The notes under the pieces: model-generated | What the model was told of the DNA's origin: nothing | What the model saw: the letters and a program-made list of their open reading frames with translations, nothing else | Databases searched by the model: none | From: Molanna angustata | Taxonomy: Eukaryota; Arthropoda; Insecta; Trichoptera; Molannidae | Length of the DNA: 64,000 bases | Direction of reading: 5' to 3' | Assembly (NCBI GenBank): GCA_963576475.1 | Contig: OY754970.1 | Coordinates: 31,339,780-31,403,779, forward strand | Translations under genes and position numbers: made by a program | Part shown: positions 1 through 15,635 of the stretch, one piece after another | Layout of the letters: the number at the start of each line of letters is the position of its first letter | Numbering within the stretch: the first letter of the stretch is position 1

Positions 1-826
1 GAAAACAGCATGATGGTTCTGTATGTATGTTTGGAGATTAAGTACCTATCAAACTATTTAGTCTTCTTACATATTGTGTATAGGCGACTGCCCTACAAAT
101 TGTATGAAGCAATGTCGTCACTACATTCAATTTTTATAAAAATTGTTAAAAAAAGTTTGAGATGTGCTAATACAATGTTTATATTTTTTATAGAAAATTG
201 AATTATCTAGTTGGGGTGTTTCGGCTTTTTTCGATATTTTTGAAAAATTTAGAAATATATGCAGTTAAACTCATAAATTTATCATAAAAAAAATATTTTT
301 CTTAATAAAAAATGTTTGAGAAACCCTGAAATTTTTTTGAAAAACTAATTTGAGATTTTGTATTTGTCTATGCTTGTACCAATTTTCAGCGTTCTAGCGT
401 TTATGGTTTCTGAGATATATGGAAAAATAAAATAAAAATTCAAAAGTTGATAACCCCTGACTGAAACAAAAATTCAAAATTCCGAGTATAAAAGTTTTGT
501 AGGCCTGTAACTGTTTATATATTCTGAAATTTTAGGCTCTGTAAATTGAGCGGATCAAAAGTTATAAGGGGGGGACGGACACACACACAGACACACAGAC
601 ACACACACACACACACAGACACACGAAATGTTCTACTCCGAATTCTGAGTAAATCCGTGTATGGAACATATATGCTGCGAAGCCTCTAAGTTGGTGTTTT
701 TTGACTTCAAAGTTGGAAAAGCCGTGAAAAAAGTAGACCTCTCCATACAATTCTCGCGTATTCTGGCTTGATACATTGTCGATATGTTAAGAGAACAAAG
801 TTCTCCTGAACAAATCGACAGTTGGA
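1..826 (-). mobile_element. Helitron-like element, copy 1 (3' end cut by window)
   Basis: On the minus strand the element starts TCCAACTGTCG at 826, preceded by A. It shows strong similarity to copy 2 throughout, including an internal CA/GACA microsatellite near 575-622. The window begins before its CTAG end is reached, and about 200 bp are missing. No transposase reading frame is present, so it is non-autonomous. Confidence 0.75.
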
Positions 827-854
827 TGAAGCTGAAGATACGCAATTACTAAAA

Positions 855-1899
855 CTAGTTGCATGTAACACATGAGATCCAACTGTCGATAGCGATAGTA
901 TGTATAGTTGAAGAATATGTACCAAACTATAAACCCATAGATACAAATTATTGAATATTTTCAGATATTTTGTTTTCTATACAACATATGTAGGTATGTA
1001 TGTCAAGATAGGATAGTATGGAAGAAGATCCTTTTTCCTACCCAGAATATGCAAATTGCATGATGGTATGTATGTATGTTTGGAGATGAAGTAACAAACT
1101 ATTAAGTCTTCTTACATATTGTGTATAGGCGACTGCCATACAAAATGTATGAAGCGATGTCGTCACTAAATTCAATTTTTAAAAAAATTGTTAAAAAAAA
1201 TTGAGATCTTCTACTACAATGTTAATACTTTTTATAGAAAATTAAATTATCTAGTTGGGGTGTTTCGGCTTTTGTCGATAATTGTATAAGTTTTGGAAAT
1301 ATAGGCAGTTAAACTCATAAATTTATCATAAAAAAAATATTTTTCTTAATTTTAAATGTTTGAGAAATCCTGGAATTTTTTTGAAAAAACTAATTTGAGA
1401 TTTTGTATTTGTCTATGTTTGTACCAATTTTCAGTGTTCTACCGTTTATGGTTTCTGAGATATATGGAAAAATAAAATAAAAATTCAAAAGTTGATAACC
1501 CCTGACTGAAACAAAAATTCAAAATTCCGAGTATAAAAGTTTTGTAGGCCTGTAACTGTTTATATATTCTGAAATTTTAGGCTCTGTAAATTGAGCGGAT
1601 CAAAAGTTATAAGGGGGGGACGGACACACAGACACACACACAGACACACAGACACACACACAGACACACACACAGACACACACACACACAGACACACGAA
1701 ATGTTCTACTCCGAATTCTGAGTAAATCCGTGTATGGAACATATATGCTGCGAAGCCTCTAAGTTGGTGTTTTTTGACTTCAAAGTTGGAAAATCCATGA
1801 AAAAAGTAGACCTCTCCATACAATTCTCGCGTATTCTGGCTTGATACATTGTCGATATGTTAAGAGAACAAAGTTCTCCTGAACAAATCGACAGTTGGA
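855..1899 (-). mobile_element. Helitron-like element, copy 2 (complete)
   Basis: A 1045-bp non-autonomous element. On the minus strand it runs from 5' TCCAACTGTCG (1899) to 3' CTAG (855-858), with a T immediately following, which is the target preference of rolling-circle transposons. A potential hairpin (GTTG...CAAC arms with an inner CATGT/ACATG stem) precedes the CTAG. The 5' sequence recurs inverted just inside the 3' hairpin (CGACAGTTGGA). A GACA/CA microsatellite lies at 1622-1697. It sits head to tail with copy 1, separated by 28 bp. Confidence 0.8.
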
Positions 1900-3338
1900 A
1901 TATTCTCCGCATATGGCTCTATTCTTTGTTTAAGTATGACTGTAAATATCTTGTAAGCAGTGCATAAAAGTGAGATACCTCTATAATTCTCACACTTTAG
2001 CTTGTCACCTTTTTTATAAATAGGGCATATAACGCTCGTCTGCCATTCGTTTGGGATCATTTCTAGGATCCATATTTTTGCAATCAGACTTTGTATTAGG
2101 GTTTTTAGGTGTGTATTCCCCTGTTTAAAGAGCTCAGCCGGTAGGTTATCTATTCCTGGTGCCTTGTTGTTCTTCAGCTTTTTCAGGGCTGCTGTGATTT
2201 CGATAGTTGTTGGTGGATTGGTTGATGGCAGGTTTTCATCTTGCGGTTCGTGGAGAGTAGTTGTATTCTCTTCTCTTGTATCATGGTTCGGATTGAGGAG
2301 TTGATGAAAATATTCGCACCATCTTGATTTGATTTGTTCCTTAGATGAGATGATATCTCCATTGATATTCTTACACAGGCTAGTTCTGGGTTTGAAACCT
2401 TTCTTGAAAAAGTTTACACCCTTGTACGCCTCACGAGTATTATTATCAAGGAAGTCGTTTTCCATCTTCAACAAAACATTGTTTAGGAATTCTCTTTTTT
2501 TCTTTTTAATCAGTCTATTTGATTCCCTTCTGGCCTGTTCATATGCTTGTTGCTTGGCTCTTGTCTTTCTTTCAATGTATTGCTTTCTGAGAATATTTTT
2601 GTGCTGGATACTTCTCTCACATTCTTGATCAAACCATGGATTTCTGTTCTGTCTTGGTATGTTTCCTATACTGGACTCCGCTGATCTAATAATAGCATTC
2701 TTTATGTTATTCCAGTCTTCCTCGAGGTCGTCCTGTGTGGTTCCGTCACCTATTTGGGCTGGTAAGTTGGTTGTGAGGTTGCTGTGATACGACTCTATCC
2801 CGTCTAGTGTCTTTAGTGCCTCGCAATTGAATTTGGGTGTTGCAGATTGTTTGCAAAGTTTTATTTTGGCAATTCTGCATTTGTATGTGGCTACCACCAT
2901 GTAGTGGTCTGAGTCGATGTTAGCCCCTCTGTAGGTTCTTACATTTGTTATGCTTGACGCCCCTCGTTTTTCAATCAGAACATGGTCGATCTGGTTATGG
3001 TGCCTGCCATTTGGTGAAGTCCACGTCCACTTATGAATGTCCTTTCGGGGGAAGAATGTTGAGGTGATGATCATATTACGTGATTCTGCAAAATCTGTCA
3101 CCCTCAATCCATTGTTGTTGCTCTCCCCATGCAGGCTGTTTTTCCCAGTGATGTGCTGTAGGGTGGGCTCTTTTCCTATTTTTGCATTAAAATCTCCTAT
3201 AACCAATTTAATATCGTTAGAGGGTATGGTATCATATACTTGTTCCAGTTTCTGATAGAAAGTGTCTTTTGTTGTTTCATCTTTGTCCTCAGTTTCTGCA
3301 TGCACATTTAATATTGATATGTTAAAGAACCTTGATTT
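1900..3338 (-). mobile_element. RTE-like LINE: endonuclease C-terminal half plus start of reverse transcriptase
   Basis: One uninterrupted minus-strand frame of about 480 codons. In order it shows the AP-endonuclease motif [11 protein letters not shown], the [19 protein letters not shown] segment, the [10 protein letters not shown] motif, a linker with NPWFDQECE, then the reverse transcriptase N-terminus: [32 protein letters not shown] and [15 protein letters not shown]. These are typical of RTE-type non-LTR retrotransposons, which retropose via target-primed reverse transcription. The element is cut at its 5' side by a (TA)n tract (3341) and ends abruptly at the Helitron boundary (1899), before the catalytic YADD. 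The lack of stops suggests recent arrival. Confidence 0.85.
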
Positions 3339-3340
3339 CA

Positions 3341-5676
<2,336 letters not shown>

Positions 5677-5703
5677 TTTTGTACTCGCGAAAACCTTAGA
5701 TTT

Positions 5704-5706
<3 letters not shown>

Positions 5707-5733
<27 letters not shown>
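5707..5733. repeat. Short (TA)n tract
   Basis: About 27 bp of TA closing the E1-E3 cluster. Confidence 0.8.
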
Positions 5734-5737
<4 letters not shown>

Positions 5738-5759
5738 AAATTATATATATAAGTTTAAC

Positions 5760-5880
5760 AATACAATTTTTTTTTTTTACAAAAAAAGATACTTAAAAAC
5801 TAGATGCGGAACTTAAACTGCTTCACTAGGTTAAAAACCTGTTCTGAAGCAGCTTATAATTATATAAGTGTATTGTTTAG
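5760..5880 (-). repeat. SINE-like fragment (family D)
   Basis: A poly-T start, then ACTGCTTCACTAGGTTAAAA and CTGTTCTGAAGCAGC, related to 51245-51380 (CTGCTTCACTAGACGGAGTC). It looks like a retroposon with a poly-A tail, reverse-oriented. Confidence 0.45.
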
Positions 5881-7025
5881 ATGTGCGTGTGTGTCATTGT
5901 ATGTTAACGTAGAGTTGTTTATTTATCACTGTCTTGTCTGTTTCTTTTACCCACTTTTTTAATCCACATTTATTACTGTTTATATTTTTAGTTTTCTTCA
6001 ATTGATAAGAAGACCCTGATCAGATGACCAAGAAGAGAAAAATTTAAGATATTGAGAAGGACTACATTGTTAATATCAGAGATATAAAAATGTAAATATA
6101 ATTGAAGATCGTCTGCAAAAAGATGATAATATTTACATCTGAGGTAATTTGCTGTATTTATATTGAATAAATTGCAGTATTGTGTAAATTAAATTATTGG
6201 TTACTCGAAAAAATATTCCAATAATGGGACGTTTGATTTTTCGTTTTGTTCCTCTTTATGATTGAAAATATCTTTATCAGTTATGGATTCAACCAATTTA
6301 ATCGTGAAATATTAGATTTCATTTAATTTATATTTCGAAGAGTAACAATTCAAAGTAAACGACTCAACTGTGATTATGCAAATTATTTGTGATATAGCAG
6401 TGAGAATCGTTTATTGTTATTTTAAATTATCATAAAAGGCGGAAAAATCTCCATTAAAATAATTATAATCAATTAACTGACGTATTCATTAAATTTTTCT
6501 ACGAATTCGTTTGTGAAGTCGTCGTATAAAAACATTTGTTTTTTTTAAATGTAGTAATTGTATAATGAAGCGAAGTGAAGTAAGAAATGATATTAAAACA
6601 CAACAATTAATTAAAAAAAAACCTTCGTTTGAACTTAAAGAGTTTTAAACACGTGAAATAAACTACGAATATGATATCTATATTAACTTAAAAATTCCAC
6701 TACCAGTTATCGTGTATCATCTCTTGTGGCTTAACTATTTTTCTGTTCGTTCCGCCGTATCAAAATTAATCATCATTAATGGTATTAATATTTGAGTTTT
6801 AACATTCACTCGCAAGAATAAGACTTTTTTCTTCCAATTGGTACAAATAACTCTTCTAACAGTGGGTTGCATAGTCAAAAAAAAAATACAATCAACTTGT
6901 AAGCTAGGAAAACAGCGTAAGGCAGTCCATGGCCGATTGAAATATAAAATATGTCGATATCTTCATAGATATGCTTGTAGATAGGGTAACCTTGTGATGG
7001 TAGGTAACATCTATAATTTCTGTTA
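5881..7025. other. AT-rich intergenic DNA, nothing recognised
   Basis: No open frame, RNA gene or clear repeat was seen on either strand. Confidence 0.5.
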
Positions 7026-7653
7026 CTAGTAACATGTAACATATGAGACCCAATTGTCGACGCGATAGTATGTATAGTAGAAAATTGCGAACCAATATGT
7101 AAACCCTTTAATTCAAATCATTGATTTTTTAAAATATACTGCATAATTATTTTTTTAATTTTTTTAGAGAACTAAATTATTAAATTGGGGTATTTCGGTG
7201 TTTTTCGATATAAAAATCGAAATGCACCGAACACCGAACGGTTGAGATTTTGTATTTGTCTATATTTATATAATTTTTCAGCATAACATTAGCTTGTATG
7301 GTTTTTGAGATATGTGATAAAATAAAAAATTGATAACCCCTGACTGGAACAACAATTTAAAATTTTATGTATAAGTTTTTAAGGCCTAACAATTTCTACT
7401 CTTTTTGAAATTTGAGGGTATGTGAATCAATTGGATCAAAAAGTTATAAAGGGGGAACACAATCACAGACAAACCAAATTACCTTCATATTTATAACAAA
7501 TATGGTGCAAAGCGTCTAAGTTGGTGTTTTTCAAATATGTTCAAATATGGAGCAAAGCGTCTAAGTCTAGTATTGCATACAATTCTCTCACATTGATTAA
7601 TACTGTGGATTCATTGCGAGAAATAAATTCTCTTGAACGAATCGACAGTTGGA
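7026..7653 (-). mobile_element. Helitron-like element, copy 3 (internally deleted)
   Basis: A 628-bp member of the same family. The minus-strand 5' end TCCAACTGTCG (7653) is preceded by A, and the CTAG (7026-7029) is followed by T. The ends are conserved while about 400 bp of interior, including the microsatellite, is missing. It retains the AAAGTTATAAAGGGGGAAC and GCGTCTAAGTTGGTGTTTTT segments. Confidence 0.75.
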
Positions 7654-8049
7654 TTATATATACATAGTTGAAAAATATGTTTTTAGGAAATAACAAAATC
7701 TTATGTTTTTGTAAGTACCAAATCTAAACATGAAATACACTTTTCATGTTTTTTTATAATTTCTACTTATCGTACCGGAGCGGCTGAAAATATATTTGCT
7801 ACTAATGGAATAGCAAAAGTTATCAAATTTATTACGTATATCAATCATTTCAATGTGTTTAACGATTGGCAACTTTGTAAATATCACAATTTCCGCAAAT
7901 TATTTAAGTCAAATATTTTTTCCGTGTACAAAAGTGTTTATTTTCAAGTTTTTATCGAATAAAGGTGTGATAAAAAGAGAATAAAGTACGATTCAAAACA
8001 ATTAAATTCAGTATATTGTGCCTACCTATGAAAATGACAGTAATAATTA
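7654..8049. other. AT-rich intergenic DNA, nothing recognised
   Basis: No coding or repeat signal was identified. Confidence 0.4.
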
Positions 8050-8130
8050 ACACCCTGCGCAATTGGCGAGTGTATTACCAAATGGCAATTTGTTACAACT
8101 ATCCAGTGTTTCCAGCCCAGAGAAGCAATA
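8050..8130 (-). mobile_element. SINE family A fragment (3' body, reversed)
   Basis: CACCCTGCGCAATTGGCGAG and TCCAGTGTTTCCAGCCCAGA are the reverse complement of the body seen at 36065-36150 and 25800-25880. The tRNA-like head is missing. Confidence 0.6.
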
Positions 8131-8150
8131 CATCTTGTGTGGAAGACCAG

Positions 8151-8304
8151 CCCCCATAGACAACACGTGTCATTTAACTCAAGAAAAGAAACAAGAAAAT
8201 GTAACTCAATGTATGGAAGTGACAGTTGTTACGTGACTGGCAACTGTCACTTCCATACATTGAGTTATCTTTTCTTGAGCTAAATGACACGTAGTCTAGG
8301 GGGG
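8151..8304. mobile_element. Foldback MITE
   Basis: Long inverted arms: CACGTGTCATTTAACTCAAG near the left is mirrored by CTTGAGCTAAATGACACGTA at the right. An inner pair (CTCAATGTATGGAAGTGACA / TGTCACTTCCATACATTGAG) closes on a short loop. The ends are C/G runs (CCCCC.../...GGGGGG). It is inserted beside a SINE fragment. No coding capacity. Confidence 0.7.
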
Positions 8305-10484
8305 CAGGGCTGCATAACCATAAGAAGAAGTTAGTGAATTTTTCGACGGATTATAATGTTAAATACTATTATTTTTGTGTTTATAATGAGTAGGTAGGTA
8401 CCAATGATCCATCGACTTTTAAAATATATAAAAGATGAATGGATATTGTGTGGAGTTTTACTACTGTTAATTTTTCGATGAAATTTAAGTTTTTGTAAGG
8501 TGATATAAGTACAAGACTATTTTGCAGTCAGATCACTACCACACCTGAGAATTCCAAATCATGACCAAGACCATCCTTATATTGGTCTCGCATTTGATCA
8601 TCTCTAGCTTTTTTTGAACCTATTGTTCTTGATTCTCAGATCTGGTTTGATAAAGACACACCATTTATTTCAGAAACTAAGCTACTCTTAGTTATCATCA
8701 GTTGTTTAGTGTACAATTTTTATTATGATATAAGGCAAAAAGGTTTCTGTGGTGATTATCACGCATTCTTCGCATTTCCTCTACATCTTTACGCTTTTAC
8801 GAGTTGACACAAAACAGCCTGTAAAATAAACATTATGCCTTAATGGGCCCTTGTCCCTTGTGCTTTTTGTTCCTCGTCCACCATAGAAAGTGTGGGAGAT
8901 ATTTCTGCCCACATAGTTTCATTAATTATTTGTCCAATTTAATATCTCTAATTAATATGATATTTCAAAATAAACGTACAATGACATTTTATTTGAAAAT
9001 CATTCAGTAAAATAAGCTTATATGATCTTCTTTTGTTATCCATTTTATAAATCTTTGTTATAATTAATTTGACATTGTACGACTAAAATTAAACACTATC
9101 CGTTTTACGTATAAACGTTAACTATCTATAGTACCTGGTAATGGAGCGCATGATTAACGAAAAAGTTTACTTATAAACCGTGACATCTTTATTACACCTT
9201 TATTTCATAGACGTCAAGTTAGGACAGATCGAGAGGTTGTTTAACGCTTGACTAACACGTCATACCAAAAATTTAAAAAATAGAGGATCTTTCACATATG
9301 ATCCGACGCATATTTGAAAATTTAATCCTTATAACGTTTTTTTATATTCTTCATCGCAACCGTGTTTAAATTGACTCAACACGACACAACGCGGTGTTTG
9401 TTTTCATTTTCCGATGTCAGTTATCCAAAGATTATAAGCATTTATCTATTTTTTTACATCTGTGAAGCCAATGCGGCCATATGAAAAAAATAAATGGTGT
9501 TCGTATACAATTCGGTGAACTAGTAAGTCACTTCTTAGTATACGTTTATGAGTAAGATTTTTTAACCGTTTCAGTGCTAATCTCGATACGATAATCTCGA
9601 TGCCGATCTTAACTATTTTAGTCATAATTAACTAGTTGCGCGTTTAGTAAGGTTATAACAATATTTATTAAGTATGACCGGATGGATTTTGTAACATACC
9701 GTATACCAAAAAACATCGAAAAGTTGGTTGTGATTATTTAATTAGATAGAAGGTATTTAATTTCGTTTGCGTACGAACCAAGTGCCTTATTGCCTACCTA
9801 CATATTCAATTTTATTTTACTCGCTGCTTTGAGAGATAGAGAATTTAAAGTAATACCCGACAGACACAAAAGTTTCTTGTGAGAATTTTATATTTTATTA
9901 TTATATTTTCTACTGTGAATTTTATATTATATTATTATATTTTCTACGAATGCAATGGAAGATACCAGAATCTAGTTAAGTTTTCATAACGATTTGAACT
10001 AGAGCCTTTGTTCAGAAATACTCTTACCCGTTTTTACACGGCTAAGTTGGTCGCTGCACTTTGCTAAACTGACATCTTGGGAATAATGGCGAGAGTATGG
10101 CAACATCTGCTATCTCACACTACCCATTACTAACTACATATAATATGCTGCATCAGCTCTTAACAAATCTGCTCCGTTTAATTCCACAACAGTGAAAAAT
10201 GAATGCACTTTTCTGCGGTCTCGCTAAATCGCTACAAGGGTATTTGTTTTCTGATGCATTGGCATTATTTTATTATTTAAATGTTTCATTTATCAAATGA
10301 AACATTTAAAGAAATAGATACAAGAATCTCAATTTGTTTAAGTGCATCACAACTTTTTCATTATATTTTGTATATATTTTTATTGCATCTTCTTTTTGTT
10401 CGTTTTCTTCATTGCTCGAAGTCAATTTTGATGAGACATTTTTGTCTCCCCGACAAAACTTATCAAGAAGCTTTTGTCGTCTGA
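8305..10484. other. AT-rich intergenic DNA
   Basis: No gene recognised. It contains a local duplication at 9886-9950 (repeated GAATTTTATATT...TTTTCTAC) and a perfect 16-bp-arm hairpin at about 10276-10311 (TTTAAATGTTTCATTT mirrored across a 4-base loop). Confidence 0.45.
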
Positions 10485-10575
10485 TTTTAAGCTCTGTAGG
10501 TCATAAACCCTGTAGGTGCATTGAGTACCTGGTCCTCCATTAATATTCCAACTTCGTCTCTATTGAAATGTTAAA
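10485..10575 (+). repeat. Family E MITE fragment
   Basis: Contains CATAAACCCTGTAGGTGCAT and ATATTCCAACTTCGTCTCTA, matching the right half of the copy at 61763-62141. Confidence 0.55.
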
Positions 10576-11470
10576 AAAATGTCAAAAGAACATTTACTTA
10601 TTTTTAGAACAAATTAAAAATATAGGTACTTAAACTAAAAGACATACCTTTCAACTACCCAATGGTATAAGAGAAGCTCCTAGCTTAATGGCTTCTGAAG
10701 TCACACTTCTTATCCTAATACCTATAATTCCTTTATCCTTCATTCCTTCCCATCCCATCGTTTTCCTACTTTTGGGCATTATCATTATTATTTTATTTTA
10801 TGTTTTTTTATAAAAATTTTCATTTTTGTATTATTTACTTTTTCTTTCTCATGTATACCCATAAGTTTTTTTTTGTTATATCTATCTTTTGTACTTGCTC
10901 GTACTATTGTATTTACTAGTGTGGTTGACTGGTAAAAATTTCCTACGGACAATAAGTCCGCCACATTATGTGATTTGTTTTTCATATTAAATTATTATTA
11001 TTATATATTAGAGGTATCTAAAATAAGCAGATTTCACCGTTTGTCAAAGCTAGAATGAAAGACATTTTACAAACTATGTAGTCTAGATTCTAGATAACAA
11101 GGAAATCCTACGTGGTTCATTAGTTATAAATGAAATTCAATCAAGAAAATTCATGATGGACTGTCGAACATTCAATGAATTATTTGATTATTTTAAATAC
11201 AACATTCGAGTCAGACATTATTCTTTTTCGTTCTTCTATACAATTATGGTATACTGAAATATTTTCTTTGGAAATAATACTTAATATTGATTGATTTATC
11301 ATAATGGTGATAGTTTTTATTTTATTTTACTCGTATCTTGAATGATAGAGATTATCCTTTGCGTTGAAATATCTATCACTAGAACACTTTTTCTGATTAC
11401 CCTATGTGTAAATTTTGTTTGACACAAAATAAAAATCATCCTTAACGAGTAGTACAACTATCATAGAAAT
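10576..11470. other. AT-rich intergenic DNA, nothing recognised
   Basis: No supportable coding region. Near 10790-10990 is AT-rich sequence with a TTATTATTA tail that may be a decayed retroposon. Confidence 0.4.
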
Positions 11471-11472
11471 TA

Positions 11473-11575
11473 TGATTTAGCCATCTGCATCCATTTTCTC
11501 CCCGTCGTCCTGATAATGTCATCGGTCCATCTTTGTTGGGACCTGCCGATGCCTCGTCTATTAGTCGAATACACT
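11473..11575 (-). mobile_element. LINE C-terminal fragment
   Basis: The minus-strand translation includes RWTDDIIRTTGRKWMQMAK preceded by RRGIGRSQQ-like residues, the typical C-terminal tail of insect LINE ORF2 (GRPxxRWxDDI...W...A). Only about 35 codons remain. Confidence 0.6.
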
Positions 11576-12514
<939 letters not shown>

Positions 12515-12639
12515 ATCAGATAAATTATAAGTGGTATCAAATTCACAATAATTTATCCTTTATTAAAAGACACCACAGTTAATTTCAAATCATATTCTAT
12601 GATTTTTAATAATGGTTATTTTCATGACAAATTTTTAAT

Positions 12640-12720
12640 ATCTCAATAGAGGAGAAGTGGGAATATTAGAGGAGAACCGGGTAATAAAAGCACCCACAGA
12701 GCATGGTTATTTGAAGCTTT
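12640..12720 (-). repeat. Family E MITE fragment
   Basis: A reverse-oriented fragment (ATCTCAATAGAGGAGAAGTG, GGAGAACCGGGTAATAAAAG) matching the CTCCTACAAT...CGTCTCTATT end of family E. It lies just downstream of the 12245-12511 (TA)n tract. Confidence 0.5.
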
Positions 12721-12909
12721 TAATTATAATTGTAATTGTGTAGCCGAACCTGTTCTACCTTATTTATAATTGATATTCGACTTCACAATTTATCAAGTTA
12801 ATTTAATTGTAAAATGTGTATTAAAGCAGATTTTGTAAGAATTAGTTTTGTCGATAGAGATTCAAATCACAAGCTTAAAACATATACGATTACCTTAAAT
12901 TAGGAAATT

Positions 12910-13045
12910 GATAATAAGCTGAATACCAACGATTTCGCTCAGTCTGCCCTATTTACCACCTAGGGCCTCACCTGGTGGACAAATATTGAGAAGGAACTGA
13001 GCAAACACCAGCTGACCAGTGAGATGACCCGGGCAAGGAAGGGAA
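12910..13045. repeat. Probable retroelement fragment
   Basis: Locally GC-richer sequence (CCACCTAGGGCCTCACCTGG, GTGAGATGACCCGGGCAAGG) ending in an ATTATTATTATT tail, as in LINE 3' ends. The family is not recognised. Confidence 0.3.
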
Positions 13046-13122
13046 GAAAATATTAATTATTATTATTCAATAACTTACGTGGAATATTCAATCAATGATT
13101 TTTCTTTATAATCATTCATTTA

Positions 13123-13737
13123 AAAAAAACCGACTTCAAATTGAATGTGTGTCAATAAAGAAAAATGTGGTGTTAGATTCTCTCTGCTAAACCCCACCAA
13201 TGACGTGATGGTATGTATAAATGTAAGAAGCAATATTAAATAAATAAATAATAATATTATCTTAGCAAATTCATGAGTTTCATGATTTCTCATGATTCCC
13301 ACCACCAAACCTCTTGGCTTAGTTCAGACGAAACCACCCCAGAAGTAATCCCTTTCTAGTGAAAAGATCATAATCGAATTCGGACGAGTTGGTAAAGAAT
13401 TATTATTAATTGAGAGTTTTCTATCATCAGAACTCAATAGAATTCATATGACATGTGTAATCATCATCCCTTCCTATTAAAAAAGAAATCATTAAAATCG
13501 GACAATGATGTAAAGAGTTCTTATTGCTGATATGCAAATTGAAGAGTTTGATGATTTTCTCATTGATCCCATGATCAAATCTTGAACGAATTGATATGGG
13601 ACCAATCGGAAGATACTCCTCTCTAATGAAAAGAGAATCATCGAAATCGATCAACGTTGTAAAAAGAAATCGCTGAACATACATAAATAAATCGCGTCGA
13701 ATTGATAACCTCTTCGCTTTTAGAAGTCGGATAAAAA
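13123..13737. mobile_element. Repeat with AAACCGACTTCAAA-type ends
   Basis: Begins AAAAAACCGACTTCAAATTG and ends TTAGAAGTCGGATAAAAA, an imperfect inverted pair. The interior has three diverged repeats of a roughly 140-bp unit (TAGTGAAAAGATCATAATCG, AAAAAGAAATCATTAAAATCG, TGAAAAGAGAATCATCGAAA). The end sequence is, to my knowledge, widespread in moth and butterfly genomes. A SINE piece (AATGTGGTGTTAGATTCTCT, GTGATGGTATGTATAAATG) is nested at about 13160-13225. Confidence 0.5.
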
Positions 13738-13739
13738 GA

Positions 13740-14785
13740 TAATCATATTTATCATCAAAACTCAAAACTAATAGATTTGATTTTAATGTAATGTAAATTC
13801 ACTCGGCAATTTATCGGCAAGGTATAAATCGGCAAGATAGCATGGAGTTATAATAAATAATAATAGATTTTTATAATAAATCATATTTTTCGTCGGTTAA
13901 AAATACTCACTTAATATAATTTAGGTTTGTAAAGGAATTTCTCTCAAGATACGGCTTTAATATCGTTAAAGATTCAACTATTTGAGATTTGGTCTGTTAT
14001 TCAATCAAAAATTTTCCGACAAAAAAATGCTTTATATTCGTGGCGAATTCAAAATCTTAGGCATTTGAATAATATTTTCTGTCACGAAATATTCTTTCAC
14101 ATTTTACTTAAAGCGTTTCACAAGTAAAACTATATTTTTTTAGTGCCCACATAATATAGAGTTCGAACTGTAGAGCGAAATTAAATTTTAGCTTTTAGTA
14201 AAAAGCCGTTCACAAAGAAATTAACTTATTAAAATACTTAAATAATATAAGCATAAAAAGTAAAATAAATTAACAACAAATGTTAATAATAAAAGAATAC
14301 ACAGTAGTTTACCAGCACAATGTGTATAATTATTCTTCTTCTACCTGGTTGTGTTCTAAGTTCCAACTCATGGTATAATGGTCATGGATTTTTTAATGTT
14401 TCTTTCACAGTGTATTCAAAAGGTTGTGTTTATTTCATGATGTATTATTTTCATTTTTTGTTTGTTTTTCATATTCTCGTATTTTTATGGTTAATCTGGT
14501 GATGATCTTGATGTTTAATTTAAAATTTTGATTTTTTTTATAGTTAATTTGTTATAGGTACATAATTTGTAATGCTCTTTTTATTTTTTATGTATCATTT
14601 GGCTCAGTTTTTTTTACCTAGTGTGACATTACAGCTCCAATGATTTAAAATATTTTTCATTGTATGTTATTTATGAATAAAAATATATAAATTAATATAT
14701 AAATAAATATAAATATAAATAAATATGAATAAATGTAAATAAATATAAATAAATAAGTATGTAAACCTGTCCTCGTCCTGAGGTT
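13740..14785. other. AT-rich intergenic DNA
   Basis: No gene recognised. 14670-14765 is a low-complexity run of AAATA/TAAAT units, possibly a retroposon tail. Confidence 0.45.
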
Positions 14786-14834
14786 ATATGAGTAGCTACA
14801 AATATGTCCTCCACCATGAAACCCAGGAATGTAT

Positions 14835-14965
14835 ATACATTAAAGTCCCAAAATATCATTTCTCAGGTAAATATTGCTTCTCTGAGCTGGAAACACTGGT
14901 CAGTAGGAAGAAATTGCCATACGGCAATAAACTTGCCACTTGCGCATGGTGCAAGGAAGTGTTTA
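14835..14965 (+). mobile_element. SINE family A fragment
   Basis: Shares ATTGCTTCTCTGAGCTGGAA, GAAATTGCCATACGGCAATA and CGCATGGTGCAAGGAAGTGT with 36060-36155. The tRNA-like head is absent. The Helitron copy 4 end (14978) lies just after its ATTATTATT tail. Confidence 0.65.
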
Positions 14966-15074
14966 TTATTATTATTACTAGTTGCATGTAACACATGAGA
15001 TCCAACTGTCGACAGCGATAGTATGTATAGTTGAAGAATAAGTACCAAACCCATAAATAGGGGAACCCGGGTGG

Positions 15075-15274
15075 NNNNNNNNNNNNNNNNNNNNNNNNNN
15101 NNNNNNNNNNNNNNNNNNNNNNNNNNNNNNNNNNNNNNNNNNNNNNNNNNNNNNNNNNNNNNNNNNNNNNNNNNNNNNNNNNNNNNNNNNNNNNNNNNNN
15201 NNNNNNNNNNNNNNNNNNNNNNNNNNNNNNNNNNNNNNNNNNNNNNNNNNNNNNNNNNNNNNNNNNNNNNNNNN
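15075..15274. other. Assembly gap (200 N)
   Basis: Exactly 200 unresolved bases, probably a fixed-size placeholder. The sequence entering it (GGGGAACCCGGGTGG) does not match the Helitron family that precedes it. Confidence 0.99.
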
Positions 15275-15635
15275 TGTTTGATCTGATCTCCTAAGTGCGT
15301 TTACTTAGTTCAGTTCTTGACACCAATACATACGAGATAATTCCAAACATTATCATTCCATTTGAATTTGTATCCACTTACGTTTCCATTTCCTCTCTTC
15401 TCCTTCTAGAATTATTCTTTCATTTCTATGAAACATTTACAGATTCTTCACCAGAATTTATCTCGTGTGAAGAAATGACCTATTAAAATCACATTTCAAA
15501 TTCAGGACACTACATGTAATAGTTAGTTTTTATTTTACTATTTTTTTTCTTTCATATTTTTGGTGAGTTAAAACTATTTGCATGAATAAAAGAGGTCAAC
15601 TGCTGATGGCCAAACTAAAAATTCTTAAATAAAAA
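15275..15635. other. Sequence after the gap, nothing recognised
   Basis: AT-rich, with no match to the Helitron family on either side. Confidence 0.4.

Noticed and set aside
562..946. Overlapping short frames rich in CVCVCV
   Set aside because: They are translations of the GACA/CA microsatellite inside Helitron-like copies.
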